Assembly (NCBI GenBank): GCA_966186435.1
Contig: CBIFWW010000060.1
Location: 1 to 19,182, forward strand
Source: CBIFWW01 sp966186435
GTDB taxonomy: Bacteria; Pseudomonadota; Gammaproteobacteria; Enterobacterales; Enterobacteriaceae
DNA: 19,182 bases
Reading direction: 5' to 3'
The notes under the pieces were generated by a model. That model was not told the origin of the DNA. It worked only from the letters and a program-made list of their open reading frames with translations, and ran no database searches. Made by a program: the position numbers and the translations under genes. Of the stretch, positions 7,481 to 14,135 are shown in pieces. Positions within the stretch are counted from its first letter, which is position 1; each line of letters begins with the position of its first letter.

Positions 7481-7499
7481 GAGAATAGTAATCACTTCT
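7481..7499. promoter_or_regulatory. Candidate Fur box upstream of yncE
   Basis: GAGAATAGTAATCACTTCT matches the 19-base Fur consensus (GATAATGATAATCATTATC) at 12 positions, including the central TAATCA. It lies in the region between yncE and pqqU, 82 bases upstream of the chosen yncE start. Fur repression of E. coli yncE supports the reading, but the match is only moderate. Confidence 0.5.
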
Positions 7500-7542
7500 C
7501 ACATAAAAGCGAAACGGTTTTGTGCCAAATTGATTAGTAAAG

Positions 7543-7561
7543 CGAATAATTAATCATTAAC
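7543..7561. promoter_or_regulatory. Second candidate Fur box, next to the pqqU promoter
   Basis: The half-site TAATCATTA at 7551-7559 is a perfect match to consensus positions 9-17; the whole 19 bases match at 11 positions. It lies 7 bases upstream of the TATAAT at 7569-7574, a position from which bound Fur would block RNA polymerase. Confidence 0.4.
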
Positions 7562-7568
7562 ATATACG

Positions 7569-7574
7569 TATAAT
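7569..7574 (+). promoter_or_regulatory. Candidate -10 element for pqqU
   Basis: TATAAT matches the sigma70 -10 consensus exactly. It would start transcription near 7581, about 78 bases before the chosen pqqU start. No good -35 is present at 16-18 bases, as expected of a promoter under strong regulation. Confidence 0.4.
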
Positions 7575-7658
7575 TATGATAACAACTCACACTGTTGGTA
7601 AGTTTTTTTAACAATTAATTTTTGCAGTTGGTTCATGATGAGCCACTCAGGCCTGATA

Positions 7659-9779
7659 ATGAAAACAAGACCTTCCGCTACTTCTCCGCTGGCGCTGCTT
7701 TTTTGCCTGTCTGCCCCTGGCCTTGCCGCCAGTGGGGAAAATGACAACGCCACCATGATCGTTACCGCCACCCCCGGCCCGGTATCCGAACTGGACACCC
7801 CGGCGGCAGTTGGCGTGGTGAATGGCCAAGACATGCGCCATGCCCAGCCGGGCATTAACTTGTCCGAAAGCCTGGCGAGTATCCCCGGTTTGCAAATCCA
7901 AAACCGCCAGAATTATGCCCAGGATCTGCAGATTTCAGTCCGTGGCTTCGGCGCCCGCTCCCCCTTCGGGGTGCGCGGTATCCGCATGTATGTAGATGGC
8001 ATTCCTGCCACTATGCCCGACGGCCAGGGCCAAACCTCGAATATCGATATCAACAGTATCGACAGCGTGGAAGTATTACGTGGCCCCTTCTCCGCCCTGT
8101 ATGGCAACGCCTCCGGTGGGGTAATCAACGTCACCACCGAAACCGGCCGCCAGCCTGATACCCTGCAAGCGGGCAGCTGGTACGGCAGTTATGGCAGCTG
8201 GCGTAACGAAGTGAAAACCACCGGTGCTACTGGCGACGGCACCCAGGCCGGGGATGTGGATTACACCCTTTCCGGTAGCCGCTTTACCACCGGGGGCTAC
8301 CGTGACCACAGCGGCAGCCAAAAAAACCTCGGCAATGCCAAACTGGGGGTGAAGATTGACGATCAGAGCAAACTTACCCTGAATTTGAATAGCGTGGATA
8401 TTAAAGCTAACGACCCCGGTGGACTCAGTGCCGATGAATGGCATGATAACCCGCGCCAGTCGCCACGAGGGGATCAGTACAATACCCGTAAAACCGTCAA
8501 GCAAACCCAGGTTGGCCTGCGCTATGACCGGGCCATGACCGCGCGCGATGACCTCAGCCTGATGGCTTGGGCCGGTGAGCGGGAGACGGTGCAATATCAG
8601 TTGATCCCCATGGCCCCGCAGCTCAATCCCACCCACTCCGGTGGCGTCATTGATTTGACCCGCCACTATCAGGGCATCGACAGCCGCTGGACCCACCGCG
8701 GTGCGGTCTTCTCCCTACCCGTGAGTGTGACCGCCGGGCTGGACTATGAAACCATGACCGAGAAGCGCAAAGGCTATGAGAACTTTGTGCGCGACGGTAG
8801 CCAGATAGATTATGGCGAGAAAGGCAGCCTGCGCCGGGACGAGCGCAACTTGATGTGGAATCTGGACCCCTACTTCCAGACCAGCTGGCAGTTAACGGAG
8901 AAGCTGACACTGGATGGCGGGCTGCGTTATAGCTCGGTGTACTTCGACAGTGACGATCATTACGTAACTGCCATGAATGGTGATGACAGCGGTGACGCCA
9001 GCTACCATAAGTGGTTACCGGCTGGCTCCTTGAAATATGCGTTGACCAATAGCTGGAATATTTACGCCGCCGCCGGGCGCGGGTTTGAAACCCCGACGAT
9101 TAACGAACTATCTTACCGTGCCGATGGCCAATCTGGGCTGAACTATGGGCTGCAACCTTCCACCAATACGACGGTGGAGGTGGGCAGTAAAGCGCGGGTG
9201 GGCAACGGTCTACTTAGCGCGACCCTGTTCCAGTCTGATACTAATAATGAAATTGTCGTGGATCAAAGTAGCGGTGGCCGTACCAGCTATAAAAATGCAG
9301 GAAAGACCCGCCGTCAGGGCATGGAATTGGGGCTGGATCAGCAATTTGGTGCGGCCTGGCAGTTGAAAATGGCCTGGACTTACCTCGATGCCACTTACCG
9401 TAGCGCGGTATGTTCCGGGGCGGATGACTGCAATGGCAACCGTCTGCCAGGGGTGGCGCGTAATATGGGCTTTACAAGCTTTGGCTGGCAGCCAGAAACC
9501 GGTTGGTATGCTGGCAGCGATGTGCGTTATATGAGCGATATTGCCGCCAACGATCAGAACAGTGCCAGCGCCCCTTCCTGGACGGTGGTGGGCCTAAATA
9601 CCGGCTATAAACTTGAGCAGGGGAATTGGCTGCTAGATGTATTTGGCCGGGTTGATAACCTGTTTGACCGTCACTATGCCGGTTCGGTGATAGTAAATGA
9701 AAGCAATGGCCGTTATTACGAACCTGCGCCAGGCCGTAATTATGGCGTAGGGGCAACCGTGAGCTACCGGTTTGAATAA
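7659..9779 (+). CDS. pqqU: TonB-dependent outer-membrane receptor PqqU (YncD)
   Basis: A 706-residue outer-membrane receptor. In E. coli this family (YncD, 700 residues, renamed PqqU) takes up pyrroloquinoline quinone with energy from TonB-ExbBD. The start at ATG 7659 gives a good signal peptide (MKTRPSATSPLALLFCLSAP, cleaved near 23-24); in-frame ATGs at 7635 and 7638 would add up to 8 residues. After cleavage come the TonB box ATMIVTA (31-37) and a plug domain with SELDTPAAV, INLSESL, PGLQIQNRQNYAQDLQ, VDGIPATMPDGQGQTSNID and VEVLRGPFSALYGNASGG, all closely matching YncD. The rest alternates like a 22-strand barrel. The last residues are VSYRFE, so the terminal residue is Glu after the usual aromatic. 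A strong terminator follows at 9873. Divergent from yncE. Confidence 0.94.
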   Translation: MKTRPSATSPLALLFCLSAPGLAASGENDNATMIVTATPGPVSELDTPAAVGVVNGQDMRHAQPGINLSESLASIPGLQIQNRQNYAQDLQISVRGFGARSPFGVRGIRMYVDGIPATMPDGQGQTSNIDINSIDSVEVLRGPFSALYGNASGGVINVTTETGRQPDTLQAGSWYGSYGSWRNEVKTTGATGDGTQAGDVDYTLSGSRFTTGGYRDHSGSQKNLGNAKLGVKIDDQSKLTLNLNSVDIKANDPGGLSADEWHDNPRQSPRGDQYNTRKTVKQTQVGLRYDRAMTARDDLSLMAWAGERETVQYQLIPMAPQLNPTHSGGVIDLTRHYQGIDSRWTHRGAVFSLPVSVTAGLDYETMTEKRKGYENFVRDGSQIDYGEKGSLRRDERNLMWNLDPYFQTSWQLTEKLTLDGGLRYSSVYFDSDDHYVTAMNGDDSGDASYHKWLPAGSLKYALTNSWNIYAAAGRGFETPTINELSYRADGQSGLNYGLQPSTNTTVEVGSKARVGNGLLSATLFQSDTNNEIVVDQSSGGRTSYKNAGKTRRQGMELGLDQQFGAAWQLKMAWTYLDATYRSAVCSGADDCNGNRLPGVARNMGFTSFGWQPETGWYAGSDVRYMSDIAANDQNSASAPSWTVVGLNTGYKLEQGNWLLDVFGRVDNLFDRHYAGSVIVNESNGRYYEPAPGRNYGVGATVSYRFE

Positions 9780-9872
9780 CAGCTAAATGAGTGTAATTGT
9801 GGTTGCTGAACTAATAGAACCATCGGGTTTCAGAAGCCAGATGGTCATTTGAATTTAAGGTAGCACACCATT

Positions 9873-9900
9873 TAAGGGCGGCCCTGGCCGCCCTTATTTT
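9873..9900 (+). terminator. Rho-independent terminator of pqqU
   Basis: TAAGGGCGGCC and GGCCGCCCTTA are complementary around a minimal centre (a 9-10 bp stem with a 4-6 base loop in practice), followed by TTTT. It also sits just past the hcp stop on the other strand, where the downstream bases are TTAAAT. It may therefore stop transcription in both directions, more efficiently for pqqU. Confidence 0.87.
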
Positions 9901-10378
9901 ATGCAGTAGCGCGTTCGTTCCATCCATCCTTGAAAATGATGTTCCCATCAACATACTTCCATTCTATAGTTTCATAGCGCAATTCAATATTCTCAAGATG
10001 TGTTCCTGTTGCCGCATCAGGGTGTAAATTGGGTGTTAAACTTGTAATTTTTACGTTTTCCAGATTCAGATTAAAATATTCAACTTCGAAACCAGCTTCA
10101 TTAATTCGATACATCTTGATTTTTGCGGATTTGAGTGTAATTCCTTGACATATCGCGCGAGCCAAAAGTGGAGTAGTACGATCAAACTCTTTCTGTAGAA
10201 GTATAGGCGTATGGATGCGAGTGCCGGTGAGCTTACCTGTATTACGATCGGTGGGGATTGTTAAATGGTGAGAGAGTGATTTAATTTCGATACAGCCCTC
10301 TCTCCCTAATACGGTAGAACCTCCAGTTATTGGAGATCCATTTCCATCAGTTAACCATAAATATGCTGGATTAGACAT
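9899..10378 (-). CDS. hcp: Hcp family type VI secretion tube protein
   Basis: A 159-residue Hcp (TssD) protein. Hcp forms hexameric rings that stack into the inner tube of the type VI secretion system and carry small effectors in their lumen. The sequence from MSNPAYLWLTDGNGSPI through REGCIEIKSLSHHLTIPTD, LTGTRIHTPILLQKEFDRTT, YRINEAGFEVEYFN, TGTHLENIELRYETIEWKY and NERATA is typical of enterobacterial Hcp, and length is normal. The ATG at 10378-10376 follows AAGGAAA. It is the third gene of a minus-strand unit, 14 bases after the small membrane protein gene, with no other type VI genes in the window. It is thus an orphan, probably dedicated to delivering the effector encoded two genes upstream. 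Base composition is more AT-rich than the metabolic genes around the unit. Confidence 0.95.
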   Translation of the reverse strand: MSNPAYLWLTDGNGSPITGGSTVLGREGCIEIKSLSHHLTIPTDRNTGKLTGTRIHTPILLQKEFDRTTPLLARAICQGITLKSAKIKMYRINEAGFEVEYFNLNLENVKITSLTPNLHPDAATGTHLENIELRYETIEWKYVDGNIIFKDGWNERATA

Positions 10379-10392
10379 TATATTTCCTTATT

Positions 10393-10626
10393 TTAACGTT
10401 TATCTTTCTTCCGATACTCATCTAAACTATCAACGAGTTTTCTTACTATGTAGGCAGCAATTAGCCAAACTGCCATATAGACAAATTTCATGGGCCATAC
10501 CACAGGTAGCATAATGCAGACAATAACCCCGCCTACAAAAATCAAAGACTCAATAACACTCCATATATTTATAATGGCGAATAGAAGCATGTCGAGTAAG
10601 CGGCTTAAAATTTTATTGATTGGCAT
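10393..10626 (-). CDS. Small two-segment membrane protein, probable immunity protein
   Basis: A 77-residue protein I do not recognise by sequence. It has a long hydrophobic stretch at about residues 11-42 (possibly one long or two short helices), a second at about 46-66, and a highly charged C-terminus ending DEYRKKDKR that should stay in the cytoplasm. Its ATG (10626-10624) lies inside the end of the upstream gene, overlapping by 14 bases in another frame, and has GGAG 9 bases ahead. Overlap with the candidate effector gene and location before hcp fit an inner-membrane immunity protein that neutralises a membrane-targeting toxin. Function is inferred from position and topology only. A second small effector or a chaperone is possible. 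Confidence 0.7.
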   Translation of the reverse strand: MPINKILSRLLDMLLFAIINIWSVIESLIFVGGVIVCIMLPVVWPMKFVYMAVWLIAAYIVRKLVDSLDEYRKKDKR

Positions 10627-11278
10627 GTAACTTATCTCCGACTAAGCTTATAATTTTATCAAATGCAAGTTGGCCTTCTGTTGATGCGATGTGAATTGCC
10701 TCCACAAATGGCTTCACAACTGGTTCAAAGAGAAAGTAAGTAAGATCATAATCATGTGGTCTAAGTATTGCATAAACTTCCGGCGCTTCAATCGCGAGGG
10801 TTTCTGAGGTTCTTATAGAGCGCTCACTCATACCGCCGATGAGTAAAAACGTAATCAATAGTCCTGCGGAGCTTGTACCATTTTTTGCACTAATAATTGA
10901 AACACGGGCAAGTACAGCGCCGGCAACTAGAGACGCAATTTTAAGGGTAGCAATCCTTCCCGCGATGGACGTGACCACGCCACGATATACATTATCCTGC
11001 TGATTATGTGTAAGATATTTATTAAACTGTTGAAAGATCAGTTCCACAGCATTGATGACATGATCATAGTTCAAAATGCTATTGCGAATAGCGCTAGCCA
11101 TTCTTATACGTTGAGTTTGATGAGCAAATCGATTATCTGTATCAAAGAATCCGCGGGCAAGATAGCCCAAATCAATAGGTACGGTTAGAGAGCCATTTAT
11201 CACGCCCGAAATTGTTTCTGGGGACAAGATTATATTTGCAATTCTGCTTGCTATTCCATTAATGTTTTCCAGTTCCAT
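10613..11278 (-). CDS. Candidate type VI secretion effector, membrane-active (Ssp6-like)
   Basis: A 221-residue protein without a signal peptide or an enzyme motif I can name. The only membrane-like part is a hydrophobic hairpin: about 114-130 (IASLVAGAVLARVSIIS), a short polar turn AKNGTSS, then 138-150 (AGLLITFLLIGGM). The rest is amphipathic and mostly helical in look. Size, hydrophobic hairpin, lack of catalytic motifs and an adjoining small membrane protein plus hcp recall the ion-selective pore-forming effector Ssp6 of Serratia marcescens (about 220 residues, with immunity protein Sip6). I cannot confirm sequence homology from memory. The ATG at 11278-11276 follows AAGGTG. It is the first gene of the AT-rich unit. 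Alternatively it could be an unrelated membrane toxin. Confidence 0.65.
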   Translation of the reverse strand: MELENINGIASRIANIILSPETISGVINGSLTVPIDLGYLARGFFDTDNRFAHQTQRIRMASAIRNSILNYDHVINAVELIFQQFNKYLTHNQQDNVYRGVVTSIAGRIATLKIASLVAGAVLARVSIISAKNGTSSAGLLITFLLIGGMSERSIRTSETLAIEAPEVYAILRPHDYDLTYFLFEPVVKPFVEAIHIASTEGQLAFDKIISLVGDKLHANQ

Positions 11279-11429
11279 CTGCCCACCTTTACATTAACTA
11301 TAAATTTATATCATTAATTTATTAAAAAGAATATAAGGCCGACCTATTATTCACCATGCCAATATAACCACCCCACTTAAACTGATTTTTAATCACTATC
11401 CTGATAAAGGACGTTTTTTGCAAGTCATA

Positions 11430-11469
11430 AACCATAAGAGTAAGAATTATATCGCTAACTCTTATGGTT
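11430..11469. repeat. Inverted repeat, perfect 12-bp arms
   Basis: AACCATAAGAGT (11430-11441) and ACTCTTATGGTT (11458-11469) are exact reverse complements around a 16-base AT-rich loop. No U-run follows on either strand, so it is not a usual terminator. It could be a regulator site, an RNA hairpin or a remnant of a mobile-element end. Confidence 0.6.
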
Positions 11470-11531
11470 CAATCTAAGCAGGGTTTAAGACTAAATATCC
11501 AACTTGAATGATATCCTTGGGGGTTTAATAT

Positions 11532-11546
11532 TTATTCGTCGAATAA
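11532..11546. promoter_or_regulatory. Candidate operator palindrome
   Basis: TTATTCGtCGAATAA has perfect 7-base arms around one base, about 190 bases upstream of ybdK and 254 from the effector start. The compact shape suits a dimeric regulator. Which gene it would serve is unknown. Confidence 0.35.
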
Positions 11547-11735
11547 TTCTATAAAAGCCCTGACAGCAATCATCCCTGAAAACACTCTCTGGCACTGGCA
11601 ATTGATGGCATCAATATAATGCTGAAATAACTATTTCAAGCTGCAAATAATTACTTTCAGGCCGAAGTTTACGCCACGCAACCCACTCTAATTTTTCCTA
11701 TACTGATTTTACTGTCCCCTGCTGAGCGCCACTCT

Positions 11736-12854
11736 ATGCCGCTGACTAACTTTCATTCTTCAACACCCTATACCCTGGGCATAGAATTTGAGTTGCAACT
11801 GGTGAATCCCCCCACCTATGACCTCAGCCAGGACGCCTCCCGATTGATTGCCAGCCTGAGCACCCCGCCCGAGTGCGGGGAAATCAAGCACGATATCACT
11901 GAGAGTATGCTGGAGATCGCCACCGGGGTGTGCCACTCCCTGGATCAGGCGCGCCAACAGATTCATACCCTGAAGCAAACGGTATTACACGGCGCCGATG
12001 CCATGGGGTTAGAGGTGTGCGGTGGCGGCACCCACCCCTTCCAGCGCTGGCAGCGCCAGCAAGTGGTGGAAACCCCCCGCTACCGGGCGCAGATGGAGCG
12101 TTTCGGTTACTTAATGCAGCAATCCACGGTGTTCGGCCAGCATGTTCATATTGGCTGTGAAAATGGCGATGATGCCATCTACCTGATACAAGAATTGGCA
12201 AGATTTGTGCCCCACTTGATCGCCCTTTCAGGGGCCTCACCCTGGTTTCAGGGGGCCGATAGCGGCTTTGCCAGCGCCAGGGTGAATATTTTCTCCGCCT
12301 TTCCGGATAACGGCCCTGCCCCCTGGGCCACCAACTGGGCAGAATTTAACAAGATTTATCAGCGGCTGTTGCTGACCGGAATGATCGAAAGCCTGAAGGA
12401 TTTACACTGGGATATTCGGCCTTCACCTAAGTTTGGCACCGTGGAAGTGCGGGTGATGGACACCCCGCTAACCTTAGGACACGGATTGGATATCGCCGGG
12501 ATGATTCAGGCCCTGGCTTGCTGGATCCTGGAAACCCGCCCTGGCAAAGCGCAAAAATCCCAACGGCTGCTCTACCCCTTCAACCGCTTCCAGGCGGCAC
12601 GTTATGGCTTATCCGGCACCTTAACTGATAGCGATAGCGGGTTGCAAACCACCATCAAGCGCGATCTGTTAACCCTGGTGGAAACGCTGGAACCCTGGGC
12701 CAGACAATGCGGTAGCGCCAGCGCTCTGGAAAATATCGCCCACCGGTTGGTCAGGGATGAAAGTGACGCCGATGAGATGCGCGCCTATATGCAGCATTGC
12801 AGTGCTTTAACCGAACTGGTGGCCCACCAAGTTGCGGTATGGGCCGGGGAGTAA
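11736..12854 (+). CDS. ybdK: YbdK-type carboxylate-amine ligase (weak glutamate-cysteine ligase)
   Basis: A 372-residue cytoplasmic enzyme, exactly the length of E. coli YbdK as I remember it. YbdK-type proteins (GCS2 family) have an ATP-grasp-like glutamine synthetase fold and show weak ATP-dependent glutamate-cysteine ligase activity in vitro; the natural substrate is unclear. Matching segments include TLGIEFELQLVNPP (13-26), GEIKHDITESMLEIAT (48-63), EVCGGGTHPFQRWQRQ (93-108), FGQHVHIGC (133-141), NIFSAFPDNGPAPW and DLHWDIRPSPKFGTVEVRVM. The start ATG is the family start, though its ribosome site is weak (TGAGCG). It is convergent with the fimbrial gene that follows, only 4 bases between their stops. 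Confidence 0.94.
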   Translation: MPLTNFHSSTPYTLGIEFELQLVNPPTYDLSQDASRLIASLSTPPECGEIKHDITESMLEIATGVCHSLDQARQQIHTLKQTVLHGADAMGLEVCGGGTHPFQRWQRQQVVETPRYRAQMERFGYLMQQSTVFGQHVHIGCENGDDAIYLIQELARFVPHLIALSGASPWFQGADSGFASARVNIFSAFPDNGPAPWATNWAEFNKIYQRLLLTGMIESLKDLHWDIRPSPKFGTVEVRVMDTPLTLGHGLDIAGMIQALACWILETRPGKAQKSQRLLYPFNRFQAARYGLSGTLTDSDSGLQTTIKRDLLTLVETLEPWARQCGSASALENIAHRLVRDESDADEMRAYMQHCSALTELVAHQVAVWAGE

Positions 12855-12862
12855 CCGGTTAC
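12851..12862. repeat. Perfect 12-bp palindrome containing both facing stop codons
   Basis: GTAACCGGTTAC is fully self-complementary and holds the TAA of ybdK (12852-12854) and the TAA of the convergent fimbrial gene (12861-12859). No U-runs flank it. It may be a minimal shared end signal or chance. Confidence 0.5.
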
Positions 12863-13896
12863 TGATAGGTTATCACCAGCGTGGCGTTGGTATTGGCGGT
12901 TCCCGTCGTGGGCGCAGGCAAGGTTTGAATATAGCGCGCGCTAATCGGCAGTTCTATCATTCCCCCTGTTGAGCGGTGTAACGCCACGGGCTGGCTCAAA
13001 ACCATGGGCTGATTGTTATAAAGCAGCTGCACCCCAACACCTTGGGCCACACCAGTCTGGCCCTGATGCGCCAATGCTAAAACCGTAGTGTCACTGCTGT
13101 CAGGGTTTTGCGCCCCCTGTAGGGTTGCCGAGATATTAATGCCCGGATCGCAGTCAAGGGAGAGCCTTTGGGTATTTTCCGCTCCGCCTGGCAATGTGCC
13201 GGGGTTGGTGCCAAAGCGCGTTAACGGAATACTACCTAAGTTAAATCTTAATGTCGGGGTATTGACCCGGCAACTGGTATTAAAAACATTAACATTGCCA
13301 GAAATGATCACATTTCCCCGCCCACTAAGGTTAGTACCATTTACTGAAAACCCTACCTGCCCCAAGGTAAACCCGTTTAAGTTGCCGTTGGTAATAGGGC
13401 CGGTTTTTATTAACCATATATTAGCGAGTAAAGCCACCAAGTAATTATCTCTGGAAGGGGTACGCCAGGTAGTGGTGCTGGTGGAACCATTACCCTGTAA
13501 GAAGGTAGCCGGATAGGGATAGGCAACCCCCCAGGACGATTTACCGCTATTATTACGGGTTATTTTTGAGTTAAAAAGAATCGCTACCCCAACCCCCGGG
13601 ACGTTGGTGGCATATACCGTACCTGATCCTGCGCCAGTGCTCCCTACGGTCATCCCAGTATTGGTTGCGCCAGTTTCCATAAAAGTGCCAATCGTCCGGC
13701 GTGAAGTAAAATAGCAGCGGGCGAAACTTTCCATTGACGAGCCTGCCAATGAAGCGATTTGCGTCCCTACAGGAGTATCGTTGGCAACATTAATATTGGC
13801 AGTTAAATTCATTTCATAAGTATTAAAAGTGCAATTTGCCAAAGTGTAAATTGGCATGACAAATACCAACACCATAAATATTTTTAACAACCTCAT
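12859..13896 (-). CDS. FimH-like two-domain fimbrial tip adhesin
   Basis: A 345-residue secreted protein with a signal peptide (MRLLKIFMVLVFVMPIYTLA, mature from Asn21 or Cys22). The N-terminal domain has Cys22 and Cys61, the spacing of the FimH lectin-domain disulfide. From about residue 198 a pilin domain begins (ISGNVNVFNTSCRV, Cys209; LSLDCD, Cys249), ending in the incomplete-fold beta-strand pattern ATLVITYQ typical of chaperone-usher subunits. That architecture marks a tip adhesin that binds a host or surface ligand, assembled by a periplasmic chaperone and an outer-membrane usher. None of those genes is adjacent. It is a paralogue of the next minus-strand gene. The ribosome site is weak (GGGCG) before ATG 13896. 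Receptor unknown. Confidence 0.85.
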   Translation of the reverse strand: MRLLKIFMVLVFVMPIYTLANCTFNTYEMNLTANINVANDTPVGTQIASLAGSSMESFARCYFTSRRTIGTFMETGATNTGMTVGSTGAGSGTVYATNVPGVGVAILFNSKITRNNSGKSSWGVAYPYPATFLQGNGSTSTTTWRTPSRDNYLVALLANIWLIKTGPITNGNLNGFTLGQVGFSVNGTNLSGRGNVIISGNVNVFNTSCRVNTPTLRFNLGSIPLTRFGTNPGTLPGGAENTQRLSLDCDPGINISATLQGAQNPDSSDTTVLALAHQGQTGVAQGVGVQLLYNNQPMVLSQPVALHRSTGGMIELPISARYIQTLPAPTTGTANTNATLVITYQ

Positions 13897-14096
13897 GATT
13901 TTACGCCCAATGAAATGATGTTAAGGCTCAATGATGTGGCTTTTTAAATAGCATTAGCCGGCATTGAGAACACTATTTACTTAGCACACCATAGACGATT
14001 AAAATCACAATAAAACATTATTAAAATATTATTATTAGATTAGCACATACTGAAAGTAGTAAATTAGAATTGAATTACTTTGTCTGGCAAGATTAA

Positions 14097-14127
14097 TTAA
14101 CCCGGGCGTATCAAACACCCAGGTTAA
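14097..14127 (-). terminator. Terminator-like hairpin after the upstream adhesin gene
   Basis: On the minus strand TTAACCTGGGTG pairs with CGCCCGGGTTAA (two G-U pairs) around a 7-base loop, 8 bases past the stop at 14136. A broken U-rich tract (TTAATCTT) follows. It probably ends or attenuates transcription between the two adhesin genes, so the downstream copy may have its own promoter. Confidence 0.55.
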
Positions 14128-14135
14128 CCACAGGA

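Larger units (their letters stand above)
11279..11735. other. AT-rich intergenic region with two inverted repeats
   Basis: This 457-base gap separates the divergent effector and ybdK genes and should hold both promoters; I could not pick convincing ones. It contains a long hairpin (11430-11469) and a compact palindrome (11532-11546). No credible coding sequence was seen on either strand. Confidence 0.6.

Noticed and set aside
7400..7495. N-terminal extension of yncE to GTG 7495
   Set aside because: It hides the signal peptide, and it begins within a Fur-like site.
8076..8696. 206-codon open frame on the minus strand
   Set aside because: Antisense to the plug and early barrel region of pqqU; no ribosome site or family features.
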